Origin: JAHBTB01 sp964451255
Lineage (GTDB): Bacteria; Armatimonadota; Fimbriimonadia; Fimbriimonadales; Fimbriimonadaceae
Assembly (NCBI GenBank): GCA_964451255.1
Contig: CAYVHL010000001.1
Location: forward strand, 310,001 to 374,000
Direction: 5' to 3'
Length of the DNA stretch: 64,000 bases
Of the stretch, positions 26,058 to 35,317 are shown one piece after another (position 1 is the first letter of the stretch; every line of letters starts with the position of its first letter). Both the position numbers and the translations under genes were made by a program. Under the pieces are notes generated by a model that did not search any database, was not told the DNA's origin, and saw only the letters and a program-made list of their open reading frames with translations.

Positions 26058-26732
26058 CTAATAGGCCCCGTCGCCCTTCAATATAGCCAAGGGCGTCAGG
26101 AAAAGTATCTTCAAATCGACCCAAAGGCTCATTTCCTGCATGTACTTGTGATCCAGCCGGATCCACTCGTCAAAGGAGAGGTCGCTTCGACCCATGATCT
26201 GCCAATAGCAGGTCAACCCCGGACGCACGGACAGCCTCTCGGCGGCATAGGCGTCGTATTCGTTCACTTCGTTGGGCAACGGCGGCCGCGGCCCGACCAA
26301 GCTCATGTCGCCCATGAGGACGTTGATGAATTGGGGTAACTCGTCAAGGCTGTACTTCCGCAAGAAACGGCCAAATCTCGTGACCCGTGGGTCGTCCTTC
26401 ATTTTGAAAATCGGCCCATCTTTCTCGTTCTTGTCCAGGAGAGCGGCACGCCTTTTGTCGGCGTCAACGTACATAGATCGAAACTTATAAAAGTTGAATA
26501 TCCTTCCACAGAGCCCAACACGCTTTGACACGTAAAATATTGGGCCGCGGCTGGTCACCTTGACCAAAAGTCCGATCAGGAACATCACCGGAAAGAAAAC
26601 GACGAGAAAAGCTAGAGATCCGACGATGTCCAAAATCCGCTTTCGTTTACGGTAACGAATGGTGCGCGGCTCGACTCGCGACACGATATCGTTCTCGACC
26701 GTGAGTTGAATCCGCGATGTCGGCGCTGCCAT
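26058..26732 (-). CDS. priming sugar-phosphate transferase (polyprenyl-phosphate glycosylphosphotransferase)
   Basis: 224 aa from ATG 26732, chosen for a GGAG ribosome-binding site 6 bp upstream; a longer GTG-initiated frame starts at 26795. It has one membrane span near residues 30-55 and the family's cytoplasmic catalytic domain: KFRSMYVDAD, KYSLDELPQFINVL and GDMSLVGPRP. It transfers a sugar-1-phosphate onto undecaprenyl phosphate, starting each repeat unit. The sugar (galactose, glucose or HexNAc) cannot be told. The family is also fused to a CoA-binding domain in larger homologues, absent here. Confidence 0.92.
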   Translation of the reverse strand: MAAPTSRIQLTVENDIVSRVEPRTIRYRKRKRILDIVGSLAFLVVFFPVMFLIGLLVKVTSRGPIFYVSKRVGLCGRIFNFYKFRSMYVDADKRRAALLDKNEKDGPIFKMKDDPRVTRFGRFLRKYSLDELPQFINVLMGDMSLVGPRPPLPNEVNEYDAYAAERLSVRPGLTCYWQIMGRSDLSFDEWIRLDHKYMQEMSLWVDLKILFLTPLAILKGDGAY

Positions 26733-26799
26733 TTCCTGCTCCAAGTCCTCAGTAACCGTCCCACGTTGGGCGTATACGGAGGAACCGGCTATCACTGCC

Positions 26800-26816
26800 G
26801 CCCGTCAATCACGGGC
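26800..26816 (-). terminator. small hairpin downstream of glmS
   Basis: Perfect 6-bp inverted repeat (GCCCGT, loop CAATC, ACGGGC) in the 72-bp gap between glmS and the sugar-transferase gene. It lacks a U-tract, so the terminator role is weakly supported. Confidence 0.3.
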
Positions 26817-26867
26817 CTCCAACCCAGATTGTACCAACGCTTGGACGCCGTCGGTAGTTTCATTCCG

Positions 26868-28694
26868 TCATTCGACGGTGACAGACTTGGCAAGATTGCG
26901 AGGTTGGTCGATCTCACACCCCCGCAGATTGGCCAGATGATAGGCCAGCAGTTGCAAAGGCACGACCGTCGACAGGGCCGCCAGGGCGCGTGTGGAGCAT
27001 CTGGGCACCCGCAACACAGTGTCGGCCTCGACGTCCAGCCCGTGGCTGTCGTCCGTGGCGAGGGCGACTACCGTGCCGCCTCTCGCCTGGACCTCCTTCA
27101 TGTTGCTGACCAGCTTCTCCCGCGTGTCCGGGTCGGTCGCGCCGAACACCGCCATGACGCCGTCTTCCACCAAGGCGAGTGGGCCGTGCTTCAACTCGCC
27201 CGCCGGGCATTCTTGCGTGGGCACGTAGGCCACCTCCTTCAATTTGAGCGCTGCCTCCAAGGCTACATGGGCGTCGGCGTTGCGGCCGAGGAAGAAGACG
27301 ATCTTGGCGTCCCTAAACCTCTCCGCCAACTGCACCACCTGCGGTTCCAGGGCCAAGGTCTGCCGAATGTTCTCGGCGAAACCCCTGAGGTCTTGGACGA
27401 TCTCCGGGACACGGACCCCAGGCATCTCCCGGACCTTGGCAATGTGCAGGACCAAGAGCAAGAGCACTAAGACCTGCGCCAAGTAGGCCTTGGTGCTGGC
27501 AACCGATATCTCCGGCCCGGCCTGCGTGTAGAGCACGCGGTCGCACTCCCGGGCGATGCTCGACCCCACCACGTTCACGACGCCGAGGGTGCGTATCCGA
27601 CGCGCCTTACAAAGCCGCAGTGCCGCCAGACTGTCGGCCGTCTCCCCGCTCTGGCTGACGAAGATCGCCAGCGACCGAGGCGACAGGAGGGGTTCGCCGT
27701 AGCGGAACTCCGACGAGTGAAAGACGTCGACCGGCACTTGGAGCATCCGCTCGAACATCCACTTCCCCATCAGGCCCGCATGGTAGGCGGTCCCGCACGC
27801 GATGATGTTGATCCTGTCGATCTCGTGCCAGACGTGGTCGCTGAACAAGCCGTCCAGCCGGACATGGTCGCCTTCGATCCGACCCGCGAGGCATTGGTGG
27901 ACGACCTCGGGTTGTTCGTGCACTTCCTTGATCATAAAGTGGTCGTAGCCGCCCTTTTCCGCCGCCTGAGCGTCCCAGTCGACGACAAAAGGCTTCGGCT
28001 CGACCGGTCGTCCGCTCAGATCGGAGAACGAGGCGCCGCCGACAGTGATCTTTGCGACCATGTCGTCCTCCAGAACGGCCACGTTCCTGGTGTACGGCAG
28101 GAGCGCCGGGATGTCGCTGGCCACCATCGTCTCTCCTTCGCCAAAACCGACGATCAACGGGCTGGCGTTGCGCGCACAGACGATGGTCTCCGGTTCCGCC
28201 GAACTCACAACGACAAAGGCGAACGCGCCGCGTAGCTTGGCCACACCGAGTCTGACCGCCTCGGCTAGCTCGACGCCGTCGCGATACTCCTCCCCGATCA
28301 CGTGTGCGGCAACCTCTGTGTCCGTCTCGGACTGGAACGTGTGCCCCCTGCTCACAAGGTCGGCCTTGAGGGCCAGGTAGTTCTCGATGATCCCGTTGTG
28401 GATCAGGGATATCCGAGCTGTCTGGTCGTGGTGGGGGTGTGCGTTCAGGTCAGTCGGGCCGCCGTGGGTCGCCCAACGCGAATGGGCTATAGCGGTGTGG
28501 GCGCACGGTGACGCTTCCTGCAGGAGTTGCCCGAGGCCCGCCAGCTTTCCCGCCTTCTTCAGGACGCGGAGTTCACCGGAGTCCACAAAGGCCAATCCTG
28601 CGCTGTCATAGCCCCGATATTCCAGCCTCTTGAGTTGGTCGAAGACGACCTCGACCGCGTTTCTTGGGCCGACATATCCGGCGATGCCACACAT
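26868..28694 (-). CDS. glmS: glutamine-fructose-6-phosphate aminotransferase (isomerizing)
   Basis: Makes glucosamine-6-phosphate for peptidoglycan, LPS and exopolysaccharide. 608 aa, typical. MCGIAGYVG exposes the Cys2 nucleophile after Met removal; the glutaminase half carries RWATHGGPTDLNAHPH and HNGIIENY. Two SIS sugar-isomerase domains follow (SQSGETADSLAALR, and the C-terminal QPRNLAKSVTVE tail). There is no room upstream for a glmS ribozyme: only 138 bp separate it from the divergent glycosyltransferase. Confidence 0.97.
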   Translation of the reverse strand: MCGIAGYVGPRNAVEVVFDQLKRLEYRGYDSAGLAFVDSGELRVLKKAGKLAGLGQLLQEASPCAHTAIAHSRWATHGGPTDLNAHPHHDQTARISLIHNGIIENYLALKADLVSRGHTFQSETDTEVAAHVIGEEYRDGVELAEAVRLGVAKLRGAFAFVVVSSAEPETIVCARNASPLIVGFGEGETMVASDIPALLPYTRNVAVLEDDMVAKITVGGASFSDLSGRPVEPKPFVVDWDAQAAEKGGYDHFMIKEVHEQPEVVHQCLAGRIEGDHVRLDGLFSDHVWHEIDRINIIACGTAYHAGLMGKWMFERMLQVPVDVFHSSEFRYGEPLLSPRSLAIFVSQSGETADSLAALRLCKARRIRTLGVVNVVGSSIARECDRVLYTQAGPEISVASTKAYLAQVLVLLLLVLHIAKVREMPGVRVPEIVQDLRGFAENIRQTLALEPQVVQLAERFRDAKIVFFLGRNADAHVALEAALKLKEVAYVPTQECPAGELKHGPLALVEDGVMAVFGATDPDTREKLVSNMKEVQARGGTVVALATDDSHGLDVEADTVLRVPRCSTRALAALSTVVPLQLLAYHLANLRGCEIDQPRNLAKSVTVE

Positions 28695-28832
28695 GGGTCA
28701 CGCAAAAGTACCAGACCGTCGTCTGGCCAGCGACAACGGACGGGACTGGCGAACCAGTTCTGTTTCGCCTACAATTTTGGAGCCGGGCTCCGTGTCGAGC
28801 TCGACAGCGTAAAGATAGAAAGGCTCGATTCC
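28695..28832. promoter_or_regulatory. divergent promoter region glmS / glycosyltransferase
   Basis: 138-bp region with a minus-strand TACTTT 10 bp before the glmS start region, a plus-strand TACAAT at 28770-28775 followed by about 57 bp of leader, and between them a small palindrome CCAGAC-CGTC-GTCTGG at 28711-28726 that could be an operator. Assignments are by motif and position only. Confidence 0.4.
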
Positions 28833-30017
28833 ATGCGTATTCTGCACGTCATCCCCACGATGGACCTCGCGCTAGGCGGCCCGGCCAACTGGACCCTGTG
28901 GGCAAGCGTCGAGGCCGAAAAACTGGGTCACGTCTCGGAAGTCGCCACCGTCGACTCACCAGAAAGCGCCTTTCTCAAAGACTTGCCGGTCACCGTCCAC
29001 GCGCTGGGGCCCGTCAACCGTCTGAATGTATCCACCAGGTTCAACGAGTGGATCTTCGAGCACCACGGCGACTACGACTTCGTCGTCAACCACTGGATCT
29101 TCGGCCCTTGTTGCTATTTCACTTGGAAGGCGATGCGCGGCCAGCACGACCGGCTGGTGACCTTCGTCCACGGGTTCCTCGATCCTTATTTCAACCGCGC
29201 CTACCCGCTCAAGATGGTCAAGAAGTACTTGTTCTGGGGCTGGATGGTTTACCCACAGCTACGCGACGCGGCCGTCACCCTCTTCACCACGGAGGAAGAG
29301 AAAGTGCTGGCCAGACAGTCGTTCTGGCCATACCGCTGCAACGAGGCTGTGATCGCCTACGGCATCACCAAGCCCGACTACGACGTCGAGCACGTCAAGT
29401 CTGTCTTCCGGTCCAGTGTGCCCGAGGTAGGTGACAAGCCCTACCTCCTCTATCTCAGCCGGATCCATCAAAAGAAGGGCGTCGACCTCCTTCTAGCCGC
29501 ATTTCACCAGGTCTATGGCGATGACGGCTCGACCATGCTCGTCGTCGCCGGCCCGGACCACTCAGGCCTCGTGCCGGGATTCAAGGCATGGCTCGACCAA
29601 CGGAACATGTCCGACCGGGTCGTGTGGCCGGGAATGCTCAAGGGCGACATGAAATGGGGCGCCTTTGAAGGCTGTGAGGCCTTTGTCTTGCCGTCCCACC
29701 AAGAGAACTTTGGCCAGGTCGTCGCCGAAGCGATGTCCTGCGGCAAGCCCGCCCTGATCAGCGACAAGGTCAATATCCATCAAGAAGTGAGCGGTTCTGG
29801 TGGCGGACTTGTGGAATCAGACTCACTAGAGGGAACCATCCGGCTGTTGAGCCGGTTCAAAGGACTTACAGGAGATGAGCGTGTCGAGATGGGTTCCAGA
29901 GCCCGTGCCTGTTACCACGAGAAGTTCGAGCTGGCCAGCAGCGTCGAAGATTTCTTGCGCGTCCTTGGCGACCTTGCCCCAGGCAAATCAGCTTCAACGA
30001 ACCGACTACCGGCCTGA
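28833..30017 (+). CDS. glycosyltransferase family 4 (GT-B)
   Basis: 394 aa from ATG 28833, which has an AAAGG ribosome-binding site; the open frame continues upstream through the promoter region and is not used. N-terminus MRILHVIPTMDLALGGPANWT carries the glycine-rich nucleotide-sugar loop region. The donor domain has YLLYLSRIHQKKGVDLLLAAF and PSHQENFGQVVAEAMSCGKP with the E-x7-E element. It builds the repeat unit of a surface polysaccharide and is followed 39 bp later by ugd. Confidence 0.9.
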   Translation: MRILHVIPTMDLALGGPANWTLWASVEAEKLGHVSEVATVDSPESAFLKDLPVTVHALGPVNRLNVSTRFNEWIFEHHGDYDFVVNHWIFGPCCYFTWKAMRGQHDRLVTFVHGFLDPYFNRAYPLKMVKKYLFWGWMVYPQLRDAAVTLFTTEEEKVLARQSFWPYRCNEAVIAYGITKPDYDVEHVKSVFRSSVPEVGDKPYLLYLSRIHQKKGVDLLLAAFHQVYGDDGSTMLVVAGPDHSGLVPGFKAWLDQRNMSDRVVWPGMLKGDMKWGAFEGCEAFVLPSHQENFGQVVAEAMSCGKPALISDKVNIHQEVSGSGGGLVESDSLEGTIRLLSRFKGLTGDERVEMGSRARACYHEKFELASSVEDFLRVLGDLAPGKSASTNRLPA

Positions 30018-30056
30018 ACATCCGGGCGTCGCCGACCATAATTCCCCTTGTTCCCT

Positions 30057-31346
30057 ATGAAGATTTGTGTTGTCGGAACCGGCTACGTGGGCCTTGTGAC
30101 CGCCGCCGTATTGGCTGATTTGGGCCATGAGGTCATCGGCGTCGACCAGGACGCCGCCAAGCTCGCGAAGATCAACGCGGGGATATCTCCGATCTATGAG
30201 CCGGGACTAGACGAGATCCTCCAACGGACGATCGCCAACGGTTCTTTCAAGACGTCCAATTCGGTCGCCGACGGGACACGCGCCTCCGATGTTGTCTTCA
30301 TCGCCGTCGGCACGCCGCCGATGGCGGACGGGACTCCTGACATCCGGATGGTCGAGGCGGTCGCCAGGGAGGTCGCCACCGCGATCGACAAGCCCACAGT
30401 GGTCGTCAACAAATCGACCGTCCCCGTCGGAACCGGCGACCTCGTCGAGAAGATCATCCTCAAGGCGGGTGTGCCTGCCGATCGCTTCTCCGTCGTCAGC
30501 AACCCCGAATTCTTGCGGGAGGGCACGGCTATCTGGGACACCATGAACCCAGACCGAATCGTCATCGGCACTGAGGACGAGCGAGCAGCCAACCTGATGA
30601 AGGAGGTCTACGCGCCTCTGAATGCGACAACGCTCGTCGTGAGCCGCCCTAGCGCGGAGCTGATCAAGTACGCCAGCAACAGCTTCTTGGCGGTGAAGAT
30701 CAGCTTCATCAACGCGATCAGCAGAATCTGTGAAAAGTGCGGCGGCGACGTCGAGCAAGTCTCAGTCGGCATGGGCCTGGACAAGCGCATCGGCAGCCAG
30801 TTTCTGAAAGCCGGCCTAGGCTGGGGCGGAAGCTGCTTCCCCAAGGACGTGCAGGGCCTGACAAAGACCGGCGAACGCCTGGGTTACAACTTCGACTTGC
30901 TCACCGCGGCAGACCAGATCAACAAGGAGCAGACTCTGCACTTCTTGGATCGCCTTCGAGAACGACTAGGTTCCCTCCAGGGCAAGACGGTCGGACTCCT
31001 TGGTCTGGCGTTCAAACCCAACACCGACGACATTCGGGACGCGAAGTCCTTGGAGATCATCGAGTTTTTGCACGAAGCCGGCGCCACGATCCTCGCCCAC
31101 GACCCCGTGGCGGTGCCGAACGTTAGGGCTCTCCACCCTCACATCTGCTACCTGGAAGACCCTCAGGACGTCTTCAACGACGCCCATGCCGTGGTCCTTG
31201 TGACCGAGTGGCCGCAGTACAAGGAGATTCATCTGCCCTCAATGAAGGGGCGGGCGACCCATCCGATCTTGTTCGACGGTCGCCGGCTGTGGAACCGCGC
31301 GGAAGTCGAGGCGGCCGGGTGGGAGTACTACACGGTCGGCGTTTAG
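30057..31346 (+). CDS. ugd: UDP-glucose 6-dehydrogenase
   Basis: NAD-dependent four-electron oxidation of UDP-glucose to UDP-glucuronate for acidic exopolysaccharide. 429 aa from ATG 30057; an in-frame TTG at 30048 is less likely. N-terminal MKICVVGTGYVGLVTAAVLA is the Rossmann motif, KSTVPVGTGD and NPEFLREGTA follow, and the catalytic cysteine is in GGSCFPKD. An acidic sugar donor implies the cluster's polymer contains uronic acid or derived sugars. Confidence 0.96.
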   Translation: MKICVVGTGYVGLVTAAVLADLGHEVIGVDQDAAKLAKINAGISPIYEPGLDEILQRTIANGSFKTSNSVADGTRASDVVFIAVGTPPMADGTPDIRMVEAVAREVATAIDKPTVVVNKSTVPVGTGDLVEKIILKAGVPADRFSVVSNPEFLREGTAIWDTMNPDRIVIGTEDERAANLMKEVYAPLNATTLVVSRPSAELIKYASNSFLAVKISFINAISRICEKCGGDVEQVSVGMGLDKRIGSQFLKAGLGWGGSCFPKDVQGLTKTGERLGYNFDLLTAADQINKEQTLHFLDRLRERLGSLQGKTVGLLGLAFKPNTDDIRDAKSLEIIEFLHEAGATILAHDPVAVPNVRALHPHICYLEDPQDVFNDAHAVVLVTEWPQYKEIHLPSMKGRATHPILFDGRRLWNRAEVEAAGWEYYTVGV

Positions 31347-31353
31347 GACTGCT

Positions 31354-31932
31354 CTAAAGGTACTTCTCGGGATCGCGGACGATCTCAGACTCGTCACGGA
31401 TGACTCGATCCTTGATCACTTTGCAGGGATAACCTCCACAGACCGACCACTCCGGTAGGTCTTTGACCACGACAGACCGGGCCGCGACGACCGTCCCGTC
31501 ACCGATCGTGATCCCGGGGGAGACAAACACGTCGGCGGCGATCCAACATTCCGAGCCGATGGTTATGGGCGCGAAGTCAAGCGGGAACGTCGGATCCGTG
31601 TAATCGTGGGTGCCCGTGCAGAGGTAGGCGTGTTGGCTGATCACGGTCTGCGAGCCCACCGAGATCCAGTCAAAGTTGTAGAAATCGGCGCCGTCGCCGA
31701 TCAAGCAATGGTCGCCGAGTCTAAGCTTCCACGGTTGCAAGACCTTGATGGTGGGCGGCACCACGCAGCCTTCGCCGATCTGCGCGCCCCACATCCGCAA
31801 CACGCGGCAACGCCAGCCGTTGCCGAACCATCGCACCCCCGGCCTGATGAGCACCGCTTGGGCGACCAACCATCCGAGGCGTCGCAACTTTGTCTTTCGC
31901 GGCCAAGGCGTCCGACTATCCTGTAGTCGCAT
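31354..31932 (-). CDS. WcaF-like hexapeptide-repeat acetyltransferase
   Basis: 192 aa from ATG 31932 (a longer start at 31977 is possible). A left-handed beta-helix built from hexapeptide repeats (for example IGEGCVV, LGDHCLIGDG, IGSECWIAADVF, IGDGTVVAA) and a catalytic-loop His in CTGTHDYTDP match colanic-acid-type O-acetyltransferases. It would acetylate a sugar of the exopolysaccharide. It converges with ugd, 7 bp apart. Confidence 0.85.
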   Translation of the reverse strand: MRLQDSRTPWPRKTKLRRLGWLVAQAVLIRPGVRWFGNGWRCRVLRMWGAQIGEGCVVPPTIKVLQPWKLRLGDHCLIGDGADFYNFDWISVGSQTVISQHAYLCTGTHDYTDPTFPLDFAPITIGSECWIAADVFVSPGITIGDGTVVAARSVVVKDLPEWSVCGGYPCKVIKDRVIRDESEIVRDPEKYL

Positions 31933-32040
31933 GCGCGGTCTGCGGTCGCCAGCTTCCATGCTTCCTTGCGCGGACATCGTACCAGGTGCCCTGAGCGTCG
32001 CTCCCGAGGTGGCCAGTGCCCAAAGGTATCATCGGTTCTG

Positions 32041-33033
32041 TTGGATCAGGACGGTACTCCTCAGTGGATCCGGTCTCAGTTCCCTGCGTTGCAGCAAGTC
32101 TTGCAGGGCAAGAAGCGGGCGGTCATCGGCACTCACATGAACCCAGACGGCGACGCCTTGGGCTCGGCGGTCGCCGTCTCCCTGTGGCTCGACCAGATCG
32201 GTCTGGAACACGAGGTGCTCTGCCAGGACGGCCCACCCGAGAACCTCAAGTGGCTTCCAAATGTCGGACGTGTCCGCCAAGCGCCGCTCGACGACCGTTT
32301 CGACGTGGGCGTGATCGTCGACCTTGAGGCGATGAACCGCCTCGGAAGGGTGGCACCTTGGTTTGAGGGTCTCCCCTTGGTCACCATCGACCACCACATT
32401 CCCATCGAGTCTCCCGGCGACTTACGGATTGTCTCGACGATGTCGCCCGCGACCGCCGCCATCCTGTGCGACCTGTTCTTCGACTCGGAAGTGGTCGTCA
32501 CGCAGGAGATGGCGACGTGCCTCGCCACCGGCATCGTCACCGACACCGGGAGCTTCCGTTACTCCAACACCACCGCCCACTCGCTGCATCTGGTGGCCCG
32601 GCTCCTAGACGCCGGGGCTAGGCTGGCCGACATCAGCGAGGCCGTCTACATGAGCCGTAGCCTTCCCGCTGCCCGGCTTTCAGGGCATGTCCTTTCAAAC
32701 ATGAAGATCGAAATGGACGGCCAACTAGCCTGGGTCGTCGTCCCGATCGAGGTCTTTGAGAGGTTCGGCGCCCGGGACCAAGACACCGAGGGACTGGCAA
32801 ACGAACTGCTCAGCGTGGCCACCGTCCGAGTCGCCGCCGTTTTGCGCGAGCACAAGCCAGGCAAGATTCGAGGCAGCCTGCGCTCTCGGTCCGACTTCGA
32901 CGTCGCCGAAGTCGCCAAGCAGTTCGGGGGTGGCGGACACAAAAACGCCGCCGGTCTGTCGTTCGAGGGAGATGTCGGCAAGGCCGCCCAAGACTTAGTC
33001 GAGGCGTTGCGGCATTGCTTGGCTTCCTCCTGA
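32041..33033 (+). CDS. nrnA: bifunctional oligoribonuclease / PAP phosphatase (DHH-DHHA1)
   Basis: Degrades nano-RNA oligonucleotides and dephosphorylates pAp in bacteria lacking Orn. From TTG 32041 the product is 330 aa; the start is uncertain because the frame is open back to ATG 31966. DHH-domain motifs are intact: HMNPDGDALGSA, VIVDLEA, TIDHHIP and DTGSFRYSNT; the DHHA1 domain ends with GGGGHKNAAG. It overlaps truB by 19 bp, an arrangement common for nrnA-truB. A -10-like TATCAT lies 8 bp before the TTG. Confidence 0.9.
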   Translation: MDQDGTPQWIRSQFPALQQVLQGKKRAVIGTHMNPDGDALGSAVAVSLWLDQIGLEHEVLCQDGPPENLKWLPNVGRVRQAPLDDRFDVGVIVDLEAMNRLGRVAPWFEGLPLVTIDHHIPIESPGDLRIVSTMSPATAAILCDLFFDSEVVVTQEMATCLATGIVTDTGSFRYSNTTAHSLHLVARLLDAGARLADISEAVYMSRSLPAARLSGHVLSNMKIEMDGQLAWVVVPIEVFERFGARDQDTEGLANELLSVATVRVAAVLREHKPGKIRGSLRSRSDFDVAEVAKQFGGGGHKNAAGLSFEGDVGKAAQDLVEALRHCLASS

Positions 33034-33893
33034 TCGACAAGCCATCAGGCTGGAGCTCGCATGACGCCGTCGCAAAAGTCCGCACCCGTCTGAAGACGAG
33101 GCGGGTCGGCCACTCCGGCACCCTCGACCCTTTGGCCACGGGGCTTCTCGTCGTCGCCGTAGGCCATGCCACCAGATTCCTCAACTACCTCGACCTCGAG
33201 CCGAAGGTCTACCAAGTGGAGGCGAGCTTTGGCTACTCGACCACCACTTACGACTTGGAGGGCGAGACAGTGGCACGTGGTGAACCCCCCGTTGACCTAG
33301 TAGGCGCGCTCGCATCGGCGTTTCCTTCGTTCCACGGGCAGATATTGCAGAAACCACCGGCGCACAGTGCGGTCAAGATTGAGGGTAAGAAACTGTATGA
33401 ATACGCACGAAATGGCCATTCCATCGACCTGCCCGACCGCGAGGTGTCCATTGATTGCATCAAGTTGAAGGGAATCGAAGGCCATGTCGCTAGCCTGGAA
33501 GTGACCTGCGGGGGCGGCACGTTCGTGCGGAGCCTTGTCCATGACCTCGGCGAGGCAATCGGCTGCCCTGCCCATGTCAGCGGTTTGCGTCGCGTCAGGA
33601 TGGGCCGGTTCGATGTCCGCGACGCCGTCTTCCCCGCTGACTCGTCGGAAGGAGACCTGCAGAGCCTTCCCTCCTGCCTGCCTGGCTTACCACGCCTGGA
33701 GGTCGCTGAATCCGCCGAGGCAGACCTGCGCAACGGCCTCCCTATCTATGCAACTGAAACTCAAGGGCCTGTGCTCATCCTTAATAGGCACAAAGCAGTC
33801 GTGTGCCTCGCATTGGGCGTGGGAAACCAGTTGAAGCCGAAGATCGTCATTCCAAATGGTGACAGCGATCCTGACATTGCGTCCCGTTCTTAA
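33015..33893 (+). CDS. truB: tRNA pseudouridine-55 synthase
   Basis: Forms the universal pseudouridine 55 of the tRNA T-loop. TTG start inside the end of nrnA gives 292 aa. N-terminal LLIDKPSGWSSHD and catalytic GHSGTLDPLATGLL with its Asp are diagnostic; KPPAHSAVKIEGKKLYEYAR is the conserved second block. The 3' end overlaps the DUF2752 gene by 38 bp. rbfA and rpsO, frequent neighbours, are not here. Confidence 0.95.
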   Translation: MLGFLLIDKPSGWSSHDAVAKVRTRLKTRRVGHSGTLDPLATGLLVVAVGHATRFLNYLDLEPKVYQVEASFGYSTTTYDLEGETVARGEPPVDLVGALASAFPSFHGQILQKPPAHSAVKIEGKKLYEYARNGHSIDLPDREVSIDCIKLKGIEGHVASLEVTCGGGTFVRSLVHDLGEAIGCPAHVSGLRRVRMGRFDVRDAVFPADSSEGDLQSLPSCLPGLPRLEVAESAEADLRNGLPIYATETQGPVLILNRHKAVVCLALGVGNQLKPKIVIPNGDSDPDIASRS

Positions 33894-34335
33894 ATCCCGG
33901 CATCTCCAGGGCCAGGCGGCTTGGTGTGTCGCTTGGGTGTTGTGCACGGCCGCCGGCGTGTTCATGCGCCCGTCACCCGTTGGCCACGCGACCCACACCC
34001 AACTCGGCCTGCCTCCCTGCCCCAGCATGTTGCTGTTTCATCGCCCCTGCCCAGGGTGCGGTCTCACCACCAGCTGGACATACCTCCTGCACGGCGACCT
34101 CGCCGCCTCGTTCCATGCCCACCCGTTCGGTCCGCTGCTCTACCTGCTCTTTACTGTCGGCACCGGATTCGCGGCATACGGGCTGTTCACCAAGAGGTGG
34201 GTGGACACGAACACGAAGCCCATGAACTGGTTTCTTGTGTGCCTCATGGTCGCCTTCCTCGGCTTCGGGTTCTGGCGGTTCGCCCACTCGTCGTATAGCC
34301 TTCTCGACGCCGATTACAGCATGCGCTTGTTCTAG
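33856..34335 (+). CDS. DUF2752 membrane protein
   Basis: 159-aa protein with the DUF2752 signature CPGCGLTTSWTYLL flanked by membrane segments (about residues 20-37, 92-110 and 123-143). The family is found in diverse bacteria and its function is not known; the CxxC within the membrane-proximal loop suggests metal or thiol chemistry, which is a guess. Start lies within truB (38-bp overlap), so it is probably translated from the truB mRNA. Confidence 0.75.
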   Translation: MVTAILTLRPVLKSRHLQGQAAWCVAWVLCTAAGVFMRPSPVGHATHTQLGLPPCPSMLLFHRPCPGCGLTTSWTYLLHGDLAASFHAHPFGPLLYLLFTVGTGFAAYGLFTKRWVDTNTKPMNWFLVCLMVAFLGFGFWRFAHSSYSLLDADYSMRLF

Positions 34336-34339
34336 GGGG

Positions 34340-35311
34340 CTATTCGGCGAACACGGCAGGTGTGCCGCCCGTGTGCCAAAAGCAGACGCTCCCTTTCAGT
34401 TCGCCCAGTTCTGCCATGGCCAACAATCCTGCAAACGCCTTGGCCGAATAGACCGGATCCAACACGATCCCCTCGGTGCGCGCCAGTCGCTCCAAGGCCG
34501 CCAGGCCGTCCTCACTCGGCAAGCCATATCCAGGCCCGACCCAGTCCAAACGGAACTCAAAATCCTCCGCACTCAACACCGGCGCAGCACTGTTGGCTTC
34601 GTGGAGTGCCGCCGATAGCGAAGCCAAGTCGTCGACGATTTCCGGTTCAGGGTCGGCCGACACACCGACGACCCGTGTGCGGCTCCCGTGGAAACCACAC
34701 GCTAGACCCGTCTGTGTGCTGCCGCTGCTGCTCGCGGTGACCACGGCGTCCAGCACACCGTCAAACTGGGCTTGCAACTCATGGGACGCATGCCAAAAGC
34801 TGAGGGCGCCGAGGGGTCCGCTCCCGCCCAGGGGGACAAGGTGCACCCGGCGCCCCTGTCCGCCTAGGCCAGCCGCCAGTTCTTTCGCTCCTTCCTCCAA
34901 GGCGGTCCATCCACCGTCCTCGATCCTGTGGATGTGGGCCCCGAACAGCCGGTCCAACACCAGGTTGCCTCCGCTGGTGGGCGGCGTCCCCTTGGGCCTT
35001 GGACCGGCGTCCGGATAGGGCAGATCCATCACGACCGCGTGGCAAGCCAAACCGTGCACCGAACAGGCCGCCGCCATCTGCCTGACGAAATTCGACTGTG
35101 TCGAGCCACAGGTGACGACGGTGTCCGCACCAGCGGCGAGGACGGCCCCCAAGATGTATTCGAGCTTACGGCCCTTGTTGCCCCCCATGGCGAACCCGGT
35201 CAGGTCGTCGCGCTTGATCCAGAGGTCGACGCCAAGTTCCGAAGACAGCCGGGGCAGGCGGTGCAGGGGTGTCGGAAGGCAACAAAGGGAAACGCGGGGC
35301 AGTTCCGCCAC
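34340..35311 (-). CDS. PLP-dependent D-cysteine desulfhydrase / ACC-deaminase-like
   Basis: 323-aa fold-type II PLP enzyme. The Lys Schiff-base region is GGNKGRKLEYILG, followed by the CGSTQSNFVRQMAAAC stretch of the family, and the phosphate-binding glycines lie in ASSSGSTQTGLACG. This fits DcyD (D-cysteine to pyruvate, sulfide and ammonia), but ACC deaminase and related D-amino-acid lyases cannot be excluded. It starts with GTG at 35311 and a TAGAAT -10 box lies 6 bp before it, implying a leaderless transcript. Confidence 0.82.
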   Translation of the reverse strand: MAELPRVSLCCLPTPLHRLPRLSSELGVDLWIKRDDLTGFAMGGNKGRKLEYILGAVLAAGADTVVTCGSTQSNFVRQMAAACSVHGLACHAVVMDLPYPDAGPRPKGTPPTSGGNLVLDRLFGAHIHRIEDGGWTALEEGAKELAAGLGGQGRRVHLVPLGGSGPLGALSFWHASHELQAQFDGVLDAVVTASSSGSTQTGLACGFHGSRTRVVGVSADPEPEIVDDLASLSAALHEANSAAPVLSAEDFEFRLDWVGPGYGLPSEDGLAALERLARTEGIVLDPVYSAKAFAGLLAMAELGELKGSVCFWHTGGTPAVFAE

Positions 35312-35317
35312 GTCTGG

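Noticed and set aside
28695..28832. glmS ribozyme upstream of glmS
   Set aside because: Only 138 bp is available, shared with a divergent promoter, and no ribozyme core elements are visible.
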